This document shows, in pieces, positions 17,108 through 27,875 of a stretch of 64,000 nucleotides of DNA; position 1 is the first letter of the stretch; each line of letters starts with the position of its first letter. The notes beneath the pieces are model-generated. The model was not told the origin of the DNA. It saw only the letters and a program-made list of their open reading frames with translations, and did not search any database. Position numbers and translations under genes: made by a program. This stretch comes from Butyricicoccus sp. (GTDB taxonomy: Bacteria; Bacillota; Clostridia; Oscillospirales; Butyricicoccaceae): NCBI GenBank assembly GCA_020025755.1, contig JAHHRO010000004.1:1-64000 (forward strand), in the 5' to 3' direction.

Positions 17108-17920
17108 ATGAAACGGATCTATGCAATGTATTGGAGTGCGACTGGTACAACCCAAAAGGTGGTTACGACCATTGCACAGACACTCGGACAGCTTGCAGGA
17201 CTGCCCTGCGAAACGGTGGATTTCACGCTGCCCAAAGCGCGGCAGTCTGCGCCTCGCTTTTCCGCGCACGATCTCGTGATTTTTGGCACGCCTGTCTATG
17301 CCGGACGCGTACCCAATCTTCTGGTGAAGTATTTGGAAACGATCGAGGGCGGCGGCGCAGGTGCGGTTCCGGTGGTGCTGTTTGGCAATCGGAATTTTGA
17401 TGATGCCCTCATAGAACTGCGGAATATTCTGGAAACAGACGGCTTCCATACCATTGCAGGGGCGGCATTTGTGGGAGAGCATGCATTCTCGAAAACCTTG
17501 GGCGCAGGGCGTCCGGATGCCGATGATTTGCAGGAAGCACGCGCATTTGCACAGGCACTATGGCAAAAAATACAGGATGAAACCTGTCATACCCCTGCAC
17601 GCGTTGCAGGGAACGATCCGGTCGCGCCCTATTATACGCCGCGTGATCGGGCAGGAAACCCTATCAATATCCTCAAGGTAAAGCCAAAGACCCATGCAGA
17701 ACTGTGCGATGCTTGCGGACTGTGCGTGCGCGTCTGTCCGATGGGTTCGATCGATCCCAAAGATCCCACACTGGTTTCGGGCATTTGCGTCAAATGCTGT
17801 GCCTGTGTAAAAAAATGTCCAACTGGGGCAAAATACTATGATGATGCAGGATATCTATATCATAAGGAAGAACTGGAGCTTGCATACGAACGGCGCGCGA
17901 GCAATGCAGTATTCCTTTGA
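17108..17920 (+). CDS. EFR1-type flavodoxin-ferredoxin fusion protein
   Basis: A 270-residue redox protein. Residues 1-150 form a flavodoxin-like domain with the FMN phosphate loop SATGTTQKV. The C-terminus carries two 4Fe-4S motifs: [12 protein letters not shown] and [12 protein letters not shown] (about residues 200-245). EFR1 proteins are probable electron carriers of anaerobes with unknown partners. It sits between uvrB and uvrA on the same strand, 28 bases after uvrB and 26 before uvrA, so it is likely cotranscribed. Why a redox protein should share a repair operon is not evident. Confidence 0.88.
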   Translation: MKRIYAMYWSATGTTQKVVTTIAQTLGQLAGLPCETVDFTLPKARQSAPRFSAHDLVIFGTPVYAGRVPNLLVKYLETIEGGGAGAVPVVLFGNRNFDDALIELRNILETDGFHTIAGAAFVGEHAFSKTLGAGRPDADDLQEARAFAQALWQKIQDETCHTPARVAGNDPVAPYYTPRDRAGNPINILKVKPKTHAELCDACGLCVRVCPMGSIDPKDPTLVSGICVKCCACVKKCPTGAKYYDDAGYLYHKEELELAYERRASNAVFL

Positions 17921-17946
17921 GTTCAGAGCTTTTAGAAAGGCATATT

Positions 17947-20790
17947 ATGCAAGATCAAATTTATATCAAGGGTGCGAGAGAACATAACCTGAAAAATGTC
18001 GATCTCGCGATTCCACGCGACCAGCTGGTGGTATTCACGGGGCTGTCTGGTTCGGGTAAGTCCTCTCTGGCATTCGACACCATTTATGCAGAGGGGCAGC
18101 GGCGGTATGTTGAGTCGCTTTCCTCCTATGCGCGGCAGTTTTTGGGACAGATGGAAAAGCCGGATGTCGATTATATCGAGGGGCTTTCTCCGGCAATTTC
18201 CATCGACCAGAAAACGACTTCAAAAAATCCGCGTTCCACTGTGGGAACGGTGACGGAGATCTATGACTATCTGCGTCTTTTATGGGCGCGGATCGGTACA
18301 CCACATTGTCCGAAATGCGGAAAGGAGATCCGGCAGCAGACCATTGACCAAATCATAGATCAGCTGATGGGTCTGCCGGAAGGTACAAAGATGCAAGTGC
18401 TTGCGCCTGTAGTGCGCCAGCGCAAGGGTGAGCATGTCAAGGTGCTGAAGGATGCACAGAAATCCGGCTATGTGCGCGTGCGTGTGGACGGAAGTTTGTA
18501 TGATCTGTCCGAAGAGATCAAGCTGGAAAAGAACAAGAAACACTCCATTGAGATCGTAGTGGATCGCATCGTGATCCGCGCCGATGCGCGTTCTCGCCTG
18601 ACCGATTCTGTGGAGACGGCTTCCGCGCTTTCCGGTGGTTTGGTGCTTGTCGATGTGATCGGTGGCGAGGTGCTCACGTTTTCGCAGAATTATGCGTGTG
18701 AGGACTGCGGCATTTCCATTGAGGAACTGACACCGCGTATGTTCTCGTTCAACAATCCCTATGGTGCGTGTCCAACCTGCACTGGCTTGGGTATTCGGAT
18801 GAAGATCGACCCTGACCGTGTGATCCCAAACCGCATGTTGTCCATTGCAGGCGGTGCGATTCGTGCGTCGGGCTGGTCGAATGCAGAAGCAGGCAGCATT
18901 TCGCGGATGTACTATGATGCATTGGGGGAGAAGTTCGGCTTTACGCTGGATACGCCCCTCTGTGACTTCTCCGACGAGGCGTTGGATGCGCTGTTGTACG
19001 GAACCAAGGGTGAGCCGCTGACGCTCAAGGTCAAGCGGTTTTCGGGCGGTACGATGAGCCAGCCGTTCGAGGGTATCATCAACAACTTAGAGCGGCGATA
19101 CCATGAGACGAATAGTGACTATATGCGTGCGGAGATCGAGGACTGCATGAGTGAGATCCCCTGTCCGGACTGTCATGGCGACCGTCTGAAAAAGGAGATC
19201 TTGGCCGTTACGGTGGGCGGTATGAATATTGCGGACTACTGCGCCCTGTCGATCACCAAAGCATTGGATTTTATGCACAAGCTGGAACTGAATGAAATGC
19301 AGCATAAGATCGGTGATCGTGTCATTCGTGAAATCGTGGACAGACTGGGATTTTTGCAGTCGGTGGGATTGGAGTATCTCACGCTGTCCCGTTCGGCAGG
19401 GACGCTGTCCGGCGGAGAAAGTCAGCGTATCCGCCTTGCAACGCAGATCGGTTCCTCCCTCATGGGTGTGCTGTATATTCTGGACGAACCGTCGATCGGG
19501 CTGCACCAGCGCGACAATGACAAGTTGCTGGAAACCTTGAAGCATCTGCGTGATATCGGAAATACGCTCATTGTCGTGGAGCATGACGAAGATACCATGT
19601 ATGCCGCCGATCATATCGTGGATATCGGGCCAGGCGCAGGCGTACACGGTGGTGAGATCATCTTTCAGGGCACGGTCGAGGAAATGCTCCAAGATGACAA
19701 GTCGATTACAGGTGCCTATCTGTCCGGACGGCGGTTTATCCCTGTACCGGAAATCCGGCGCAAGGGGAGTGGCAAATGGCTGACCGTGCGCGGCGCGGCG
19801 GTGCATAATCTGAAGCATACTGATTTTGCCATCCCGCTTGGCACGCTGACCTGTGTAACTGGTGTATCCGGCTCGGGCAAGTCCTCGTTTGTCAATGAGA
19901 TCCTTTATAAAAAGCTGGCATCTGAACTCAATGGCGCAAAAACGCGGGCAGGCGCGTTTGACAGCATCGAGGGCATGGAATATCTCGACAAGGTCATCGA
20001 TATCGACCAGTCCCCCATCGGACGCACCCCACGTTCCAATCCTGCAACATACACCGGTGTGTTTAACGATATCCGTGAGCTGTTTGCATCAACACAGGAT
20101 GCAAAGCTGCGCGGATATGGACCAGGACGCTTTTCCTTCAATGTCAAGGGCGGTCGCTGTGAGGCGTGTACAGGCGACGGTCTCATCAAGATCGAGATGC
20201 ACTTCCTGCCCGATATCTATGTACCCTGTGACGTGTGCAAGGGCAAGCGATATAACAAAGAAACGCTGGAGGTACGGTATAAGGGCAAAAATATCTACGA
20301 AGTGCTGGATATGACCGTAGACGAAGCACTGATCTTCTTTGAGAATGTGCCCAAGATCGCACGGAAGATGCAGACCCTACAGGATGTCGGTCTGGGATAT
20401 ATCAAGCTGGGGCAGTCCTCGACCACACTTTCCGGCGGTGAGGCACAGCGTGCCAAGCTCGCGACCGAGCTTTCCAAGCGCGGAACGGGCAAGACCATTT
20501 ATATTTTGGACGAACCAACAACAGGTCTGCATGTTGCAGATGTTCACAGGCTTGTGGATGTGCTGCAAAAGTTGGTAGATACTGGAAATACCGTTGTTGT
20601 GATCGAACACAATCTGGATGTCATCAAGACAGCGGACTATATCATCGATCTGGGGCCGGAGGGCGGCGACGGCGGCGGAACGGTCGTTGTTTCGGGTACA
20701 CCGGAGGAAGTTGCGGCGTGTGAAACTTCATATACAGGAAAGTATCTGAAAAAGGTACTGGAACGGGCGCAAAGGCTGCAAGGCGAATAA
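17947..20790 (+). CDS. uvrA: Excinuclease ABC subunit A
   Basis: A 947-residue ABC ATPase that finds DNA damage. Two ATPase modules are complete: Walker [13 protein letters not shown] near residue 31 and [12 protein letters not shown] near 640, each with an LSGGE signature. Zinc motifs are present (CEDCG...CPTC and CEACTGDG...CDVCKGKR). The ATG at 17947 follows AGAAAGG; upstream in-frame codons overlap the EFR1 stop and are less likely. It ends at a terminator. Confidence 0.97.
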   Translation: MQDQIYIKGAREHNLKNVDLAIPRDQLVVFTGLSGSGKSSLAFDTIYAEGQRRYVESLSSYARQFLGQMEKPDVDYIEGLSPAISIDQKTTSKNPRSTVGTVTEIYDYLRLLWARIGTPHCPKCGKEIRQQTIDQIIDQLMGLPEGTKMQVLAPVVRQRKGEHVKVLKDAQKSGYVRVRVDGSLYDLSEEIKLEKNKKHSIEIVVDRIVIRADARSRLTDSVETASALSGGLVLVDVIGGEVLTFSQNYACEDCGISIEELTPRMFSFNNPYGACPTCTGLGIRMKIDPDRVIPNRMLSIAGGAIRASGWSNAEAGSISRMYYDALGEKFGFTLDTPLCDFSDEALDALLYGTKGEPLTLKVKRFSGGTMSQPFEGIINNLERRYHETNSDYMRAEIEDCMSEIPCPDCHGDRLKKEILAVTVGGMNIADYCALSITKALDFMHKLELNEMQHKIGDRVIREIVDRLGFLQSVGLEYLTLSRSAGTLSGGESQRIRLATQIGSSLMGVLYILDEPSIGLHQRDNDKLLETLKHLRDIGNTLIVVEHDEDTMYAADHIVDIGPGAGVHGGEIIFQGTVEEMLQDDKSITGAYLSGRRFIPVPEIRRKGSGKWLTVRGAAVHNLKHTDFAIPLGTLTCVTGVSGSGKSSFVNEILYKKLASELNGAKTRAGAFDSIEGMEYLDKVIDIDQSPIGRTPRSNPATYTGVFNDIRELFASTQDAKLRGYGPGRFSFNVKGGRCEACTGDGLIKIEMHFLPDIYVPCDVCKGKRYNKETLEVRYKGKNIYEVLDMTVDEALIFFENVPKIARKMQTLQDVGLGYIKLGQSSTTLSGGEAQRAKLATELSKRGTGKTIYILDEPTTGLHVADVHRLVDVLQKLVDTGNTVVVIEHNLDVIKTADYIIDLGPEGGDGGGTVVVSGTPEEVAACETSYTGKYLKKVLERAQRLQGE

Positions 20791-20798
20791 GGAATCAG

Positions 20799-20834
20799 GA
20801 CCCATTCTTCAGGATAGAGTGGGTCTTTGTTTTT
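20799..20834 (+). terminator. Intrinsic terminator after uvrA
   Basis: GACCCATTCT (20799-20808) pairs with AGAGTGGGTC (20816-20825), followed by TTTGTTTTT. Confidence 0.88.
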
Positions 20835-20865
20835 GTGTCGGACAAAAGAAATGCTCTCTGGTATG

Positions 20866-20894
20866 TTGAGATTTCGCGCGTTTTCTGCTATGAT
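20866..20894 (+). promoter_or_regulatory. Candidate recJ promoter
   Basis: TTGAGA at 20866-20871 and TATGAT at 20889-20894 with a 17-base spacer, 33 bases before recJ. No LexA-like box is seen here. Confidence 0.7.
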
Positions 20895-20927
20895 AAGTCT
20901 GAATAAAAATACTTTGAGGGAGTTACC

Positions 20928-23006
20928 ATGAAAATGAAACGATGGGTGACCACTGCGCCCGATTTGGACAAGATACGGTCACTGGCACATAGCTGTCGGA
21001 TGACTCCGCTTGCCGCCGCCGCACTCTGCGCACGCGGTATCGATACCCCGGAAAAAGCATACGCATTTCTGGAAACCGATGCAGGACATTTGCACGATCC
21101 GTTTTTACTGCCCGATATGGATCGCGCCGTGCGGCTCGTACAAGAGGCGATCGCGCAGGATGCACGGATCGTTGTCTTTGGCGACTACGATGTGGACGGC
21201 GTAACCTCGACCTGTGTGATGACCCGTATGCTGCGCTCGATGGGTGCAAATGTGCGGCATTATATTCCCGATCGCCTGAGTGAAGGGTATGGTTTGAGCG
21301 TCTCTGCAATGGATCATCTCGCGGCAGAAGGCACAAAACTCATTATTACGGTGGATTCCGGTGTCTCCGCGTTTGAGGAGATCGCGCACGCGCGTGCGCT
21401 TGGCATGCAGGTGGTCGTGACCGATCATCATGAATGCCGGGAGGAATTGCCGGATGCAAATGCGGTCGTCAATCCCAAACGCATGGACAGCAAGTATCCG
21501 TTCCCGGAGCTTGCAGGCGTGGGTGTTGCATTCAAACTCGCCTCTGCACTCGCCGGAGAGCTGGGACAGCAGGCGGTCTTGGAGCGGTATGCTGATCTGG
21601 TTGCACTGGGAACGGTTGCGGATGTCATGGCATTGCGTGGAGAAAACCGCATTATCGTTGCCGCCGGACTGCGCCGCATGGCAGAGACGAGCAACATTGG
21701 ACTGTCCATGCTGCTGCGTGAATCCGGACAGTATGGCAAAAAGCTGACCGCATCGGTCATCAGCTTTATCCTTGCGCCGCGCATCAATGCGGCAGGCAGG
21801 CTGGGGCATGCGGATATGGCAGCAGAGCTGTTCCTGACCGATGATCCCAGACGGGCGCAGTCTCTGGCAGCCGCACTCTGCGAACAGAACAAGCAGCGGC
21901 AGGAAGCGGAAAATGAAATTCTCAATCAGGCATTGCAAAGGCTGCGGTATGAATATGATCCCTTGGAGGATCAAATGATTGTACTGGCAGGAGAGAACTG
22001 GCATCACGGCGTCATTGGGATCGTTTGCTCCCGCCTGTGTGATCGGTATGCGTGTCCCACGGTACTCATTGCACTGGAGGACGGCGTTGGAAAGGGTTCG
22101 GGCCGCTCGGTCAAGGGATTTAATCTGTATGACGCACTCTGTGACAGTGCGCCGCTTTTGGAACGCTTTGGCGGGCATGAACTTGCGGCAGGGCTTACCA
22201 TTAGGGGAGAGAATATCGCCGCATTCAAAAAACAGATGGCAGACTGGGCAAAAGAACATGTTGATCCAGCTGACCTGATTCCGATCCTGCATATCGACTG
22301 TCCGATCGAGCCGGAATTTATCACGGTACACGCCATTGATGGGCTGGATATTTTGGAGCCGTTCGGTATGGGCAACCCACAGCCGATCTTTTCCATGAAT
22401 GATCTGCTCGTTGAGGAGATCACCCCGATTTCGTCCGACCGTCATGTGCGCCTGATCCTATCCAAGAATGGGACGCAGTACACGGCAATGCTGTTCGGAA
22501 CGGGACAGGGCGGCTGTGGATTTGCACAGGGAAACTATGTGGATGCCGCATTCTGTCTGGAGATCAATGAGTATCGTGGGCGCAGGAGCGTGCAGCTCGT
22601 GATCCGTGATATCAAACTCAGCACCTGTGAGGTGCTCGCCGATCAAAAATTACTGAATCTGTACAATCACTTTATGTCTGATGGTGCGCTGACTGCACGG
22701 GAGGCGCGCGTCCTCCTGCCTGATCGCAAGGATCTTGTGGCAGTTTGGCGGCATATCATCAGCCGCAGTGAGGACGGTCGGCTGACCGTACCCGATGGCG
22801 CGCTGTCCCGCAGGGTCTCATGGGAGAGCCGTCGGGAAATCAACATCGGCAAGCTGTTTGTTTGCTTGGATGTATTTAGTGAAAGCCAGCTGTTGAGCTA
22901 CCATTTTCGAGAGGGACAGCTCAACATCCTGTTAAAGCATATTGAGGGCAAGGCAGATATTTCAAAGTCTGTTGTCCTCAAAACCCTACAGTCCATGAGC
23001 AGATAG
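20928..23006 (+). CDS. recJ: Single-stranded-DNA-specific exonuclease RecJ
   Basis: A 692-residue protein with DHH phosphoesterase motifs: VVFGDYDVDGVTST (about residues 81-94) and TDHHECREELPDA, followed by the DHHA1 GGHELAAG motif and an OB domain. RecJ degrades single-stranded DNA 5' to 3' in repair and recombination. It is shorter than Bacillus RecJ (about 790), the C-terminal extension being reduced. relA follows 49 bases after its stop, so they may be cotranscribed. Confidence 0.95.
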   Translation: MKMKRWVTTAPDLDKIRSLAHSCRMTPLAAAALCARGIDTPEKAYAFLETDAGHLHDPFLLPDMDRAVRLVQEAIAQDARIVVFGDYDVDGVTSTCVMTRMLRSMGANVRHYIPDRLSEGYGLSVSAMDHLAAEGTKLIITVDSGVSAFEEIAHARALGMQVVVTDHHECREELPDANAVVNPKRMDSKYPFPELAGVGVAFKLASALAGELGQQAVLERYADLVALGTVADVMALRGENRIIVAAGLRRMAETSNIGLSMLLRESGQYGKKLTASVISFILAPRINAAGRLGHADMAAELFLTDDPRRAQSLAAALCEQNKQRQEAENEILNQALQRLRYEYDPLEDQMIVLAGENWHHGVIGIVCSRLCDRYACPTVLIALEDGVGKGSGRSVKGFNLYDALCDSAPLLERFGGHELAAGLTIRGENIAAFKKQMADWAKEHVDPADLIPILHIDCPIEPEFITVHAIDGLDILEPFGMGNPQPIFSMNDLLVEEITPISSDRHVRLILSKNGTQYTAMLFGTGQGGCGFAQGNYVDAAFCLEINEYRGRRSVQLVIRDIKLSTCEVLADQKLLNLYNHFMSDGALTAREARVLLPDRKDLVAVWRHIISRSEDGRLTVPDGALSRRVSWESRREINIGKLFVCLDVFSESQLLSYHFREGQLNILLKHIEGKADISKSVVLKTLQSMSR

Positions 23007-23055
23007 CACAGACATTGTAGAGGTTTGAATTGAGAGCAAAGGAAGTGGCAAGGTT

Positions 23056-25263
23056 ATGAGTGCTCCAATGAAAAATAACATCGATTTTCTGCTCGAATGT
23101 GTGCAGGCGCAAAATCCATCCGCTAACCTGAAAAAGATTCGTGCAGCATACGAATGTGCCGCAGCGGCACATGAGGGGCAGAAACGCCGCAATGGAGAAC
23201 CCTATATCATTCATCCGGTCGCAGTCGCAAAGATCATTGTGGAGATGGGACTGGATACCGATTCCATCTGTGCAGGGCTCCTGCATGACTGTATTGAAGA
23301 TACGGAATTTGGATATCGTGAGATCGAAAACAAGTTCGGCACATCGGTCGCGGAACTGGTCGATGGCGTGACCCGACTGGGTATGCTCCGCTATTCCAAG
23401 GAGCAGGAGCAGTTCGAGGATCTGCGCAAAATGTTTATGGCGATGGCGAAGGATATCCGTGTCATCCTCATCAAGCTGGCAGACCGCCTGCACAATGCGC
23501 GTACCTTCCAGTTTTTGCCCGAGCGCAAGCAGCGCGACAAGGCACTGGAAACGATGGAGATCTATGCGCCGATCGCTCACCGTCTGGGTATGAGCCGCAT
23601 CAAGTGGGAGCTGGAAGATCTGTGTTTGCAGATCCTTGACCCCATTGGCTATCAGGAGATCGTGGACGGACTGGAAAAGGAGTCCGAGCGGTATGAGGAA
23701 TTCCTCGATCACATCAAGGAACGCATCACCTCCAAGCTGGATGAGGCGCATATCACGCATAGTATTTCCGCGCGTGTCAAGCATATCTATTCCATCTACC
23801 GCAAAATGTACGCACAGCATAAGACCATCAATGAAATCTATGATATCTGTGCCGTGCGCGTGATCGTTGAGGACGTGGCGGACTGCTACAATGTACTGGG
23901 CTATGTGCATGACCTCTATAAGCCCATTCCCGGACGCTTCAAGGACTACATTTCCACACCAAAGCCCAATGGATATCAGTCTCTGCATACAACAGTCATC
24001 GGCCGTGAGGGCATCCCGTTCGAGATCCAGATCCGCACCGGAGAAATGCATAAGATGGCAGAATATGGTGTTGCGGCGCACTGGAAATATAAGCAGGGAC
24101 TGGATCGCGTGGGCAATGAGGAAGCGTTCTCGTGGATCCGTCAGCTGCTGGAAGCACAGCAGGACACCGAGGCGGAGGACTTTATCAAAGCAATCAAGGT
24201 TGAGTTGTTTGCTGATGAAGTATTTGTCTTTACGCCAAAGGGCGATGTCATCAATATGCCGGCAGGTGCAACGCCGATCGATATGGCGTATGCGATCCAC
24301 TCGGCAGTCGGCAACCGTATGACGGGAGCCAAGGTCAATGGACGTATCGTGCAGATCGACAGTCACCTCAAAAACGGCGATATCGTCGAGATCCTGACAA
24401 GCAAGGAAACACACGGCCCAAGCCGTGACTGGCTCAAGATCGTGCGCACGACAGAGGCGCGCAACAAGATCAAGCAGTGGTTCAAGAAGGAATGCCGTGA
24501 AGAAAATATCATCAAGGGCAAGGAGGATCTGGATCGAGAGCTGCGCGCAAACCTGCTCTATAATGGCTTCTATGAAAATGAAGAAGTGATACAGAATACG
24601 CTCAACAAGTTCAGCTTCCAGAACATCGATGAGATGTATGCGGCGATCGGATATGGCGGTATCACCATCACCAAGGTCATCAACAAGGTCAAGGATGAGG
24701 TGGGGCGCATCCGCCGCGCGGCAGAACGGGCAGAAAAGACCGAGCAGATGCTGGCACAGCCGCAGCCCGAAAAAAAGAGCCGCCGCAGTCAGTCGGGTGT
24801 CATCGTCGAGGGGATTGACAACTGTCTTGTCAAATTTGCACGCTGCTGTACGCCGATCCCGGGCGATGATATCATTGGCTTTATTACGCGCGGCTATGGC
24901 GTATCCATTCACAGACGGGACTGCGTGAATGTGCGCATCAATGAGGAAGACAAGGATCGCAGCCGATGGGTCAACTGCTGGTGGGACGAGGATCTGATCG
25001 AGCGCAACAATAAATTTTCCACCGCGCTTCAGATCTCCACACGCAGCCGCACGGGGATTCTGGCAGAGGTCATGGTTCTGTTGGCACAGACCAAGGTCAA
25101 TGTGCGCGACCTCAGTGCAAGGGATCTTGAGGATGGCTATGGTGTCATCAATGTGGTGATCGATGTGACGGGTGTGCGTCAGCTCAAGCACATTATGACA
25201 CGGCTTAAAAATACAAAGGGCGTTCTGGATGTTGCACGCATTTCCAACGATGCCGCCCATTGA
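23056..25263 (+). CDS. relA: Bifunctional (p)ppGpp synthetase/hydrolase
   Basis: A 735-residue Rel protein. The HD hydrolase domain is intact (LLHDCIEDTEF, about residue 76), as is the synthetase domain (FKDYISTPKPNGYQSLHT, about 295-312). TGS (about 395-455), a zinc-finger region and the C-terminal ACT domain follow. It makes and degrades the alarmone of the stringent response on the ribosome. With both active sites present it probably acts as the single long RSH. It precedes dtd as in Bacillus. Confidence 0.96.
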   Translation: MSAPMKNNIDFLLECVQAQNPSANLKKIRAAYECAAAAHEGQKRRNGEPYIIHPVAVAKIIVEMGLDTDSICAGLLHDCIEDTEFGYREIENKFGTSVAELVDGVTRLGMLRYSKEQEQFEDLRKMFMAMAKDIRVILIKLADRLHNARTFQFLPERKQRDKALETMEIYAPIAHRLGMSRIKWELEDLCLQILDPIGYQEIVDGLEKESERYEEFLDHIKERITSKLDEAHITHSISARVKHIYSIYRKMYAQHKTINEIYDICAVRVIVEDVADCYNVLGYVHDLYKPIPGRFKDYISTPKPNGYQSLHTTVIGREGIPFEIQIRTGEMHKMAEYGVAAHWKYKQGLDRVGNEEAFSWIRQLLEAQQDTEAEDFIKAIKVELFADEVFVFTPKGDVINMPAGATPIDMAYAIHSAVGNRMTGAKVNGRIVQIDSHLKNGDIVEILTSKETHGPSRDWLKIVRTTEARNKIKQWFKKECREENIIKGKEDLDRELRANLLYNGFYENEEVIQNTLNKFSFQNIDEMYAAIGYGGITITKVINKVKDEVGRIRRAAERAEKTEQMLAQPQPEKKSRRSQSGVIVEGIDNCLVKFARCCTPIPGDDIIGFITRGYGVSIHRRDCVNVRINEEDKDRSRWVNCWWDEDLIERNNKFSTALQISTRSRTGILAEVMVLLAQTKVNVRDLSARDLEDGYGVINVVIDVTGVRQLKHIMTRLKNTKGVLDVARISNDAAH

Positions 25264-25278
25264 GAAAAGGAAGATGAT

Positions 25279-25734
25279 ATGCGAGTTTTGATCCAGCGAG
25301 CCAAAAATGCTGCAGTGACCATTGATGGCACGGTCAAAGGACAGATTTCTCACGGTCTTGTGATCCTGCTTGGCGTATGCGAGGGGGATACCGTACAGGA
25401 TGCGGATTATCTGGCAGATAAGTGTGTGGGACTGCGGATTTTTACCGATGAAAATGATAAAATGAATCGATCCTGTGCCGATGTGGGCGGAGAACTGCTG
25501 ATCGTTTCGCAATTCACGCTGTACGGCGATTGCAGGAAAGGCAAGCGTCCCAGCTTCGTGCGTGCCGCGCGTCCGGAAACGGCGATCCCACTCTATGAGC
25601 ATTTTATCGAGCGGTGCAGGGCGAGTGGGCTGCCCGTTGCAACGGGTACGTTTGGCGCGGACATGCAGGTGTCGCTGACCAATGATGGTCCCGTGACGAT
25701 CTGGATGGATACCGCAGAAATGCGCCCACAATAA
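25279..25734 (+). CDS. dtd: D-aminoacyl-tRNA deacylase
   Basis: A 151-residue protein with both DTD active-site motifs: SQFTLYGD (about residue 78) and the C-terminal N-x-GPVT segment (NDGPVTI). It removes D-amino acids and glycine wrongly attached to tRNAs. It follows relA by 15 bases, a conserved pairing in Firmicutes, and precedes an MBL hydrolase. Confidence 0.96.
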   Translation: MRVLIQRAKNAAVTIDGTVKGQISHGLVILLGVCEGDTVQDADYLADKCVGLRIFTDENDKMNRSCADVGGELLIVSQFTLYGDCRKGKRPSFVRAARPETAIPLYEHFIERCRASGLPVATGTFGADMQVSLTNDGPVTIWMDTAEMRPQ

Positions 25735-25749
25735 AAGGAGAACCGAAGA

Positions 25750-26394
25750 ATGAAGATTTTACAGCTGCGTGTCGGTATGGTCGGCACAAATTGTTATATC
25801 GTATTTGATGAAGAAAGCAAGATCGGTGCCGTGATCGATCCGGGCGACAATGCCAAGGAGATCGTGCAGGCGGCAGAGCGAGAAGGCGTAAAGCTTGCAT
25901 GGGTGCTTCTGACCCACGGACACTTTGACCACATCCTTGCCGTACATGGGGTACAGCAGGCGACTGGTGCAAAACTCGCCATTCACAAGGACGATCTGTG
26001 GATGCTCCAGCCAGAAAAGCTGGCAAAGTCCTTGCACTCGTTTGGACTGGCTCATGCAGGCTATGAGACACTGGTGCCGGATATGCTTGCGGAGGAGGGC
26101 ACAGAGATCGCGATCGGAGGTCTGATGGCGACCTATCTGCATACACCAGGACATACGCCGGGGTCGAGCTGTATCCGTGTAAACGATGTCCTGTTTACGG
26201 GAGATACCCTGTTCCGGCATGAGTGCGGACGCTGTGACCTTGAGGGCGGCGATTTTCCGACCATGCTGCGCTCGCTCAAGCGTCTGAGCGAGATCCCGGA
26301 AAACCTGCATGTACTGCCCGGGCATGAGGAGGCATCGACTCTGGATGAGGAACGGCGTATGAATCCCTATATCCGTCAGGCGGTTGGAAGATGA
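25750..26394 (+). CDS. MBL-fold metallohydrolase (glyoxalase II-like)
   Basis: A 214-residue protein with the metallo-beta-lactamase signature THGHFDH (about residues 57-63), a later His in HTPGHTPGS and the FTGDTLF motif with the bridging Asp. These resemble YcbL/GloB-type hydrolases, but substrate is unknown. The stop overlaps the start of hemZ (ATGA), so translation is coupled. Confidence 0.9.
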   Translation: MKILQLRVGMVGTNCYIVFDEESKIGAVIDPGDNAKEIVQAAEREGVKLAWVLLTHGHFDHILAVHGVQQATGAKLAIHKDDLWMLQPEKLAKSLHSFGLAHAGYETLVPDMLAEEGTEIAIGGLMATYLHTPGHTPGSSCIRVNDVLFTGDTLFRHECGRCDLEGGDFPTMLRSLKRLSEIPENLHVLPGHEEASTLDEERRMNPYIRQAVGR

Positions 26395-27875
26395 ATTATA
26401 CACTGATCGGGCATGATCTCAAGCATGCGGCAGAGGAAATGCTGCTCCAGCTCTTGCCCACCGCGCTGCTCACCAGACAGGAGGACGATGGTCAGGAAGA
26501 CTTTTGCTGTTCCATGCTGCAAGAGGATGTCAATACCGTTACCGTTACGACGGAAACACGTCTTTCCGGTGTGACACGCACGAGTACGCGTACAGGTGAT
26601 ATTGCAGGACAGGATGAAATGGCGCGTAAGCGCATCGACTCAGAACTGGTAAAGCTCGGGATCTATGATACCGTGGCACCCAGTTTGGAAACACCGCCTG
26701 CGTGGGGTGCTCTGACAGGGGTGCGTCCGGCAAAGCTCGTGCGTTCCCTTCTGGAACGCGGCATGACGCGCGGCGCGGTGGCAGACCGATTCCGCACACG
26801 TTATTTTGTTTCGCCCGAGCGCACGGCACTTGCGGTGCGCTGTGCAGCGTATGCACAGCAGGCGGTGGATGGCCTAAAAGCAGATGAGGTCTCCCTGTAT
26901 TTAGGGATCCCGTTCTGTCCGTCGCGCTGCTCCTACTGCTCGTTTGTATCCAGTTCCGTTGAACGCGCGGCGAATCTGATCGAGCCCTATCTGGATGCCC
27001 TGTGTGACGAAGTCTGGGCAACCGGTACGCTGCTGAAAGAACTGGGTAAAAAAGTGACTTCGGTCTATATCGGCGGCGGCACGCCTACAACGCTTTCCGC
27101 TGACCAATTGGCAAGGCTGATGGAAACGACGGCAAACGCGATGGATTTTTCTGCGCTGCGTGAATATACTGTAGAAGCAGGCCGACCCGATACCATTACG
27201 CCGGAAAAACTGAAAGCCATTCGCGCAGGCGGCGCAGATCGTGTGTCCATCAATCCGCAGACCATGAACGATGCCGTTCTGGCACGGATCGGGCGCAGGC
27301 ACAGCGCAGAGGATGTGGTGCGTGCCTATGAAGCGGCGCGAGCACTTGATTTTTCGGTCATCAATATGGATACCATCGCAGGACTTGAGGGGGATACACC
27401 GGACTCCTTCGCCCAGACGATCGAGCGGCTGCTGGCACTTGCACCGGAAAACATTACAGTGCATACGCTTGCCATCAAGCGCGGCGCGGATCTGTCCGAC
27501 CGCGCAGCCAATGCTGCCCAGCATGACAGTGTGGCAAGGATGCTGGATTTCGTGCAGGAACGGCTGCCAAGACAGGGCTATGGACCATATTATCTGTATC
27601 GGCAGAAGTTTTCGGCAGGCGGCTTTGAAAATATCGGCTGGTGCAAGCCGGGAACCGAGAGCTTTTATAACATTGCCATGATGGAGGAGATCCAGACGAT
27701 CCTTTCCTGCGGCGCAGGCGGTGTATCCAAACGGGTCGAGCCGGAAAGCGGCAGGATCACACGCTTCAATGCGCCTAAGTATCCCAAAGAGTACATGGGA
27801 GCAGGCGAGCGGATCGATGCTGGAAAGCGTAAGTTACTTCATGAGAAGGGGGTAAACCATGCGGAAGACCTATGA
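26391..27875 (+). CDS. hemZ: HemZ-type radical SAM coproporphyrinogen oxidase-like protein
   Basis: A 494-residue protein with an N-terminal region of about 160 residues and a radical SAM core: CPSRCSYCSF provides the 4Fe-4S cysteines (about residues 179-185), followed by YIGGGTPTTL. The length and N-terminal extension match clostridial HemZ rather than HemN. HemZ/HemN-like proteins act on porphyrins; activity of HemZ as a true coproporphyrinogen oxidase is not certain. It overlaps genes on both sides. Confidence 0.88.
   Translation: MNYTLIGHDLKHAAEEMLLQLLPTALLTRQEDDGQEDFCCSMLQEDVNTVTVTTETRLSGVTRTSTRTGDIAGQDEMARKRIDSELVKLGIYDTVAPSLETPPAWGALTGVRPAKLVRSLLERGMTRGAVADRFRTRYFVSPERTALAVRCAAYAQQAVDGLKADEVSLYLGIPFCPSRCSYCSFVSSSVERAANLIEPYLDALCDEVWATGTLLKELGKKVTSVYIGGGTPTTLSADQLARLMETTANAMDFSALREYTVEAGRPDTITPEKLKAIRAGGADRVSINPQTMNDAVLARIGRRHSAEDVVRAYEAARALDFSVINMDTIAGLEGDTPDSFAQTIERLLALAPENITVHTLAIKRGADLSDRAANAAQHDSVARMLDFVQERLPRQGYGPYYLYRQKFSAGGFENIGWCKPGTESFYNIAMMEEIQTILSCGAGGVSKRVEPESGRITRFNAPKYPKEYMGAGERIDAGKRKLLHEKGVNHAEDL

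Noticed and set aside
22978..25731. 917-codon open frame on the minus strand
   Set aside because: Antisense to relA and dtd; Cys/His-rich nonsense composition typical of shadow frames.
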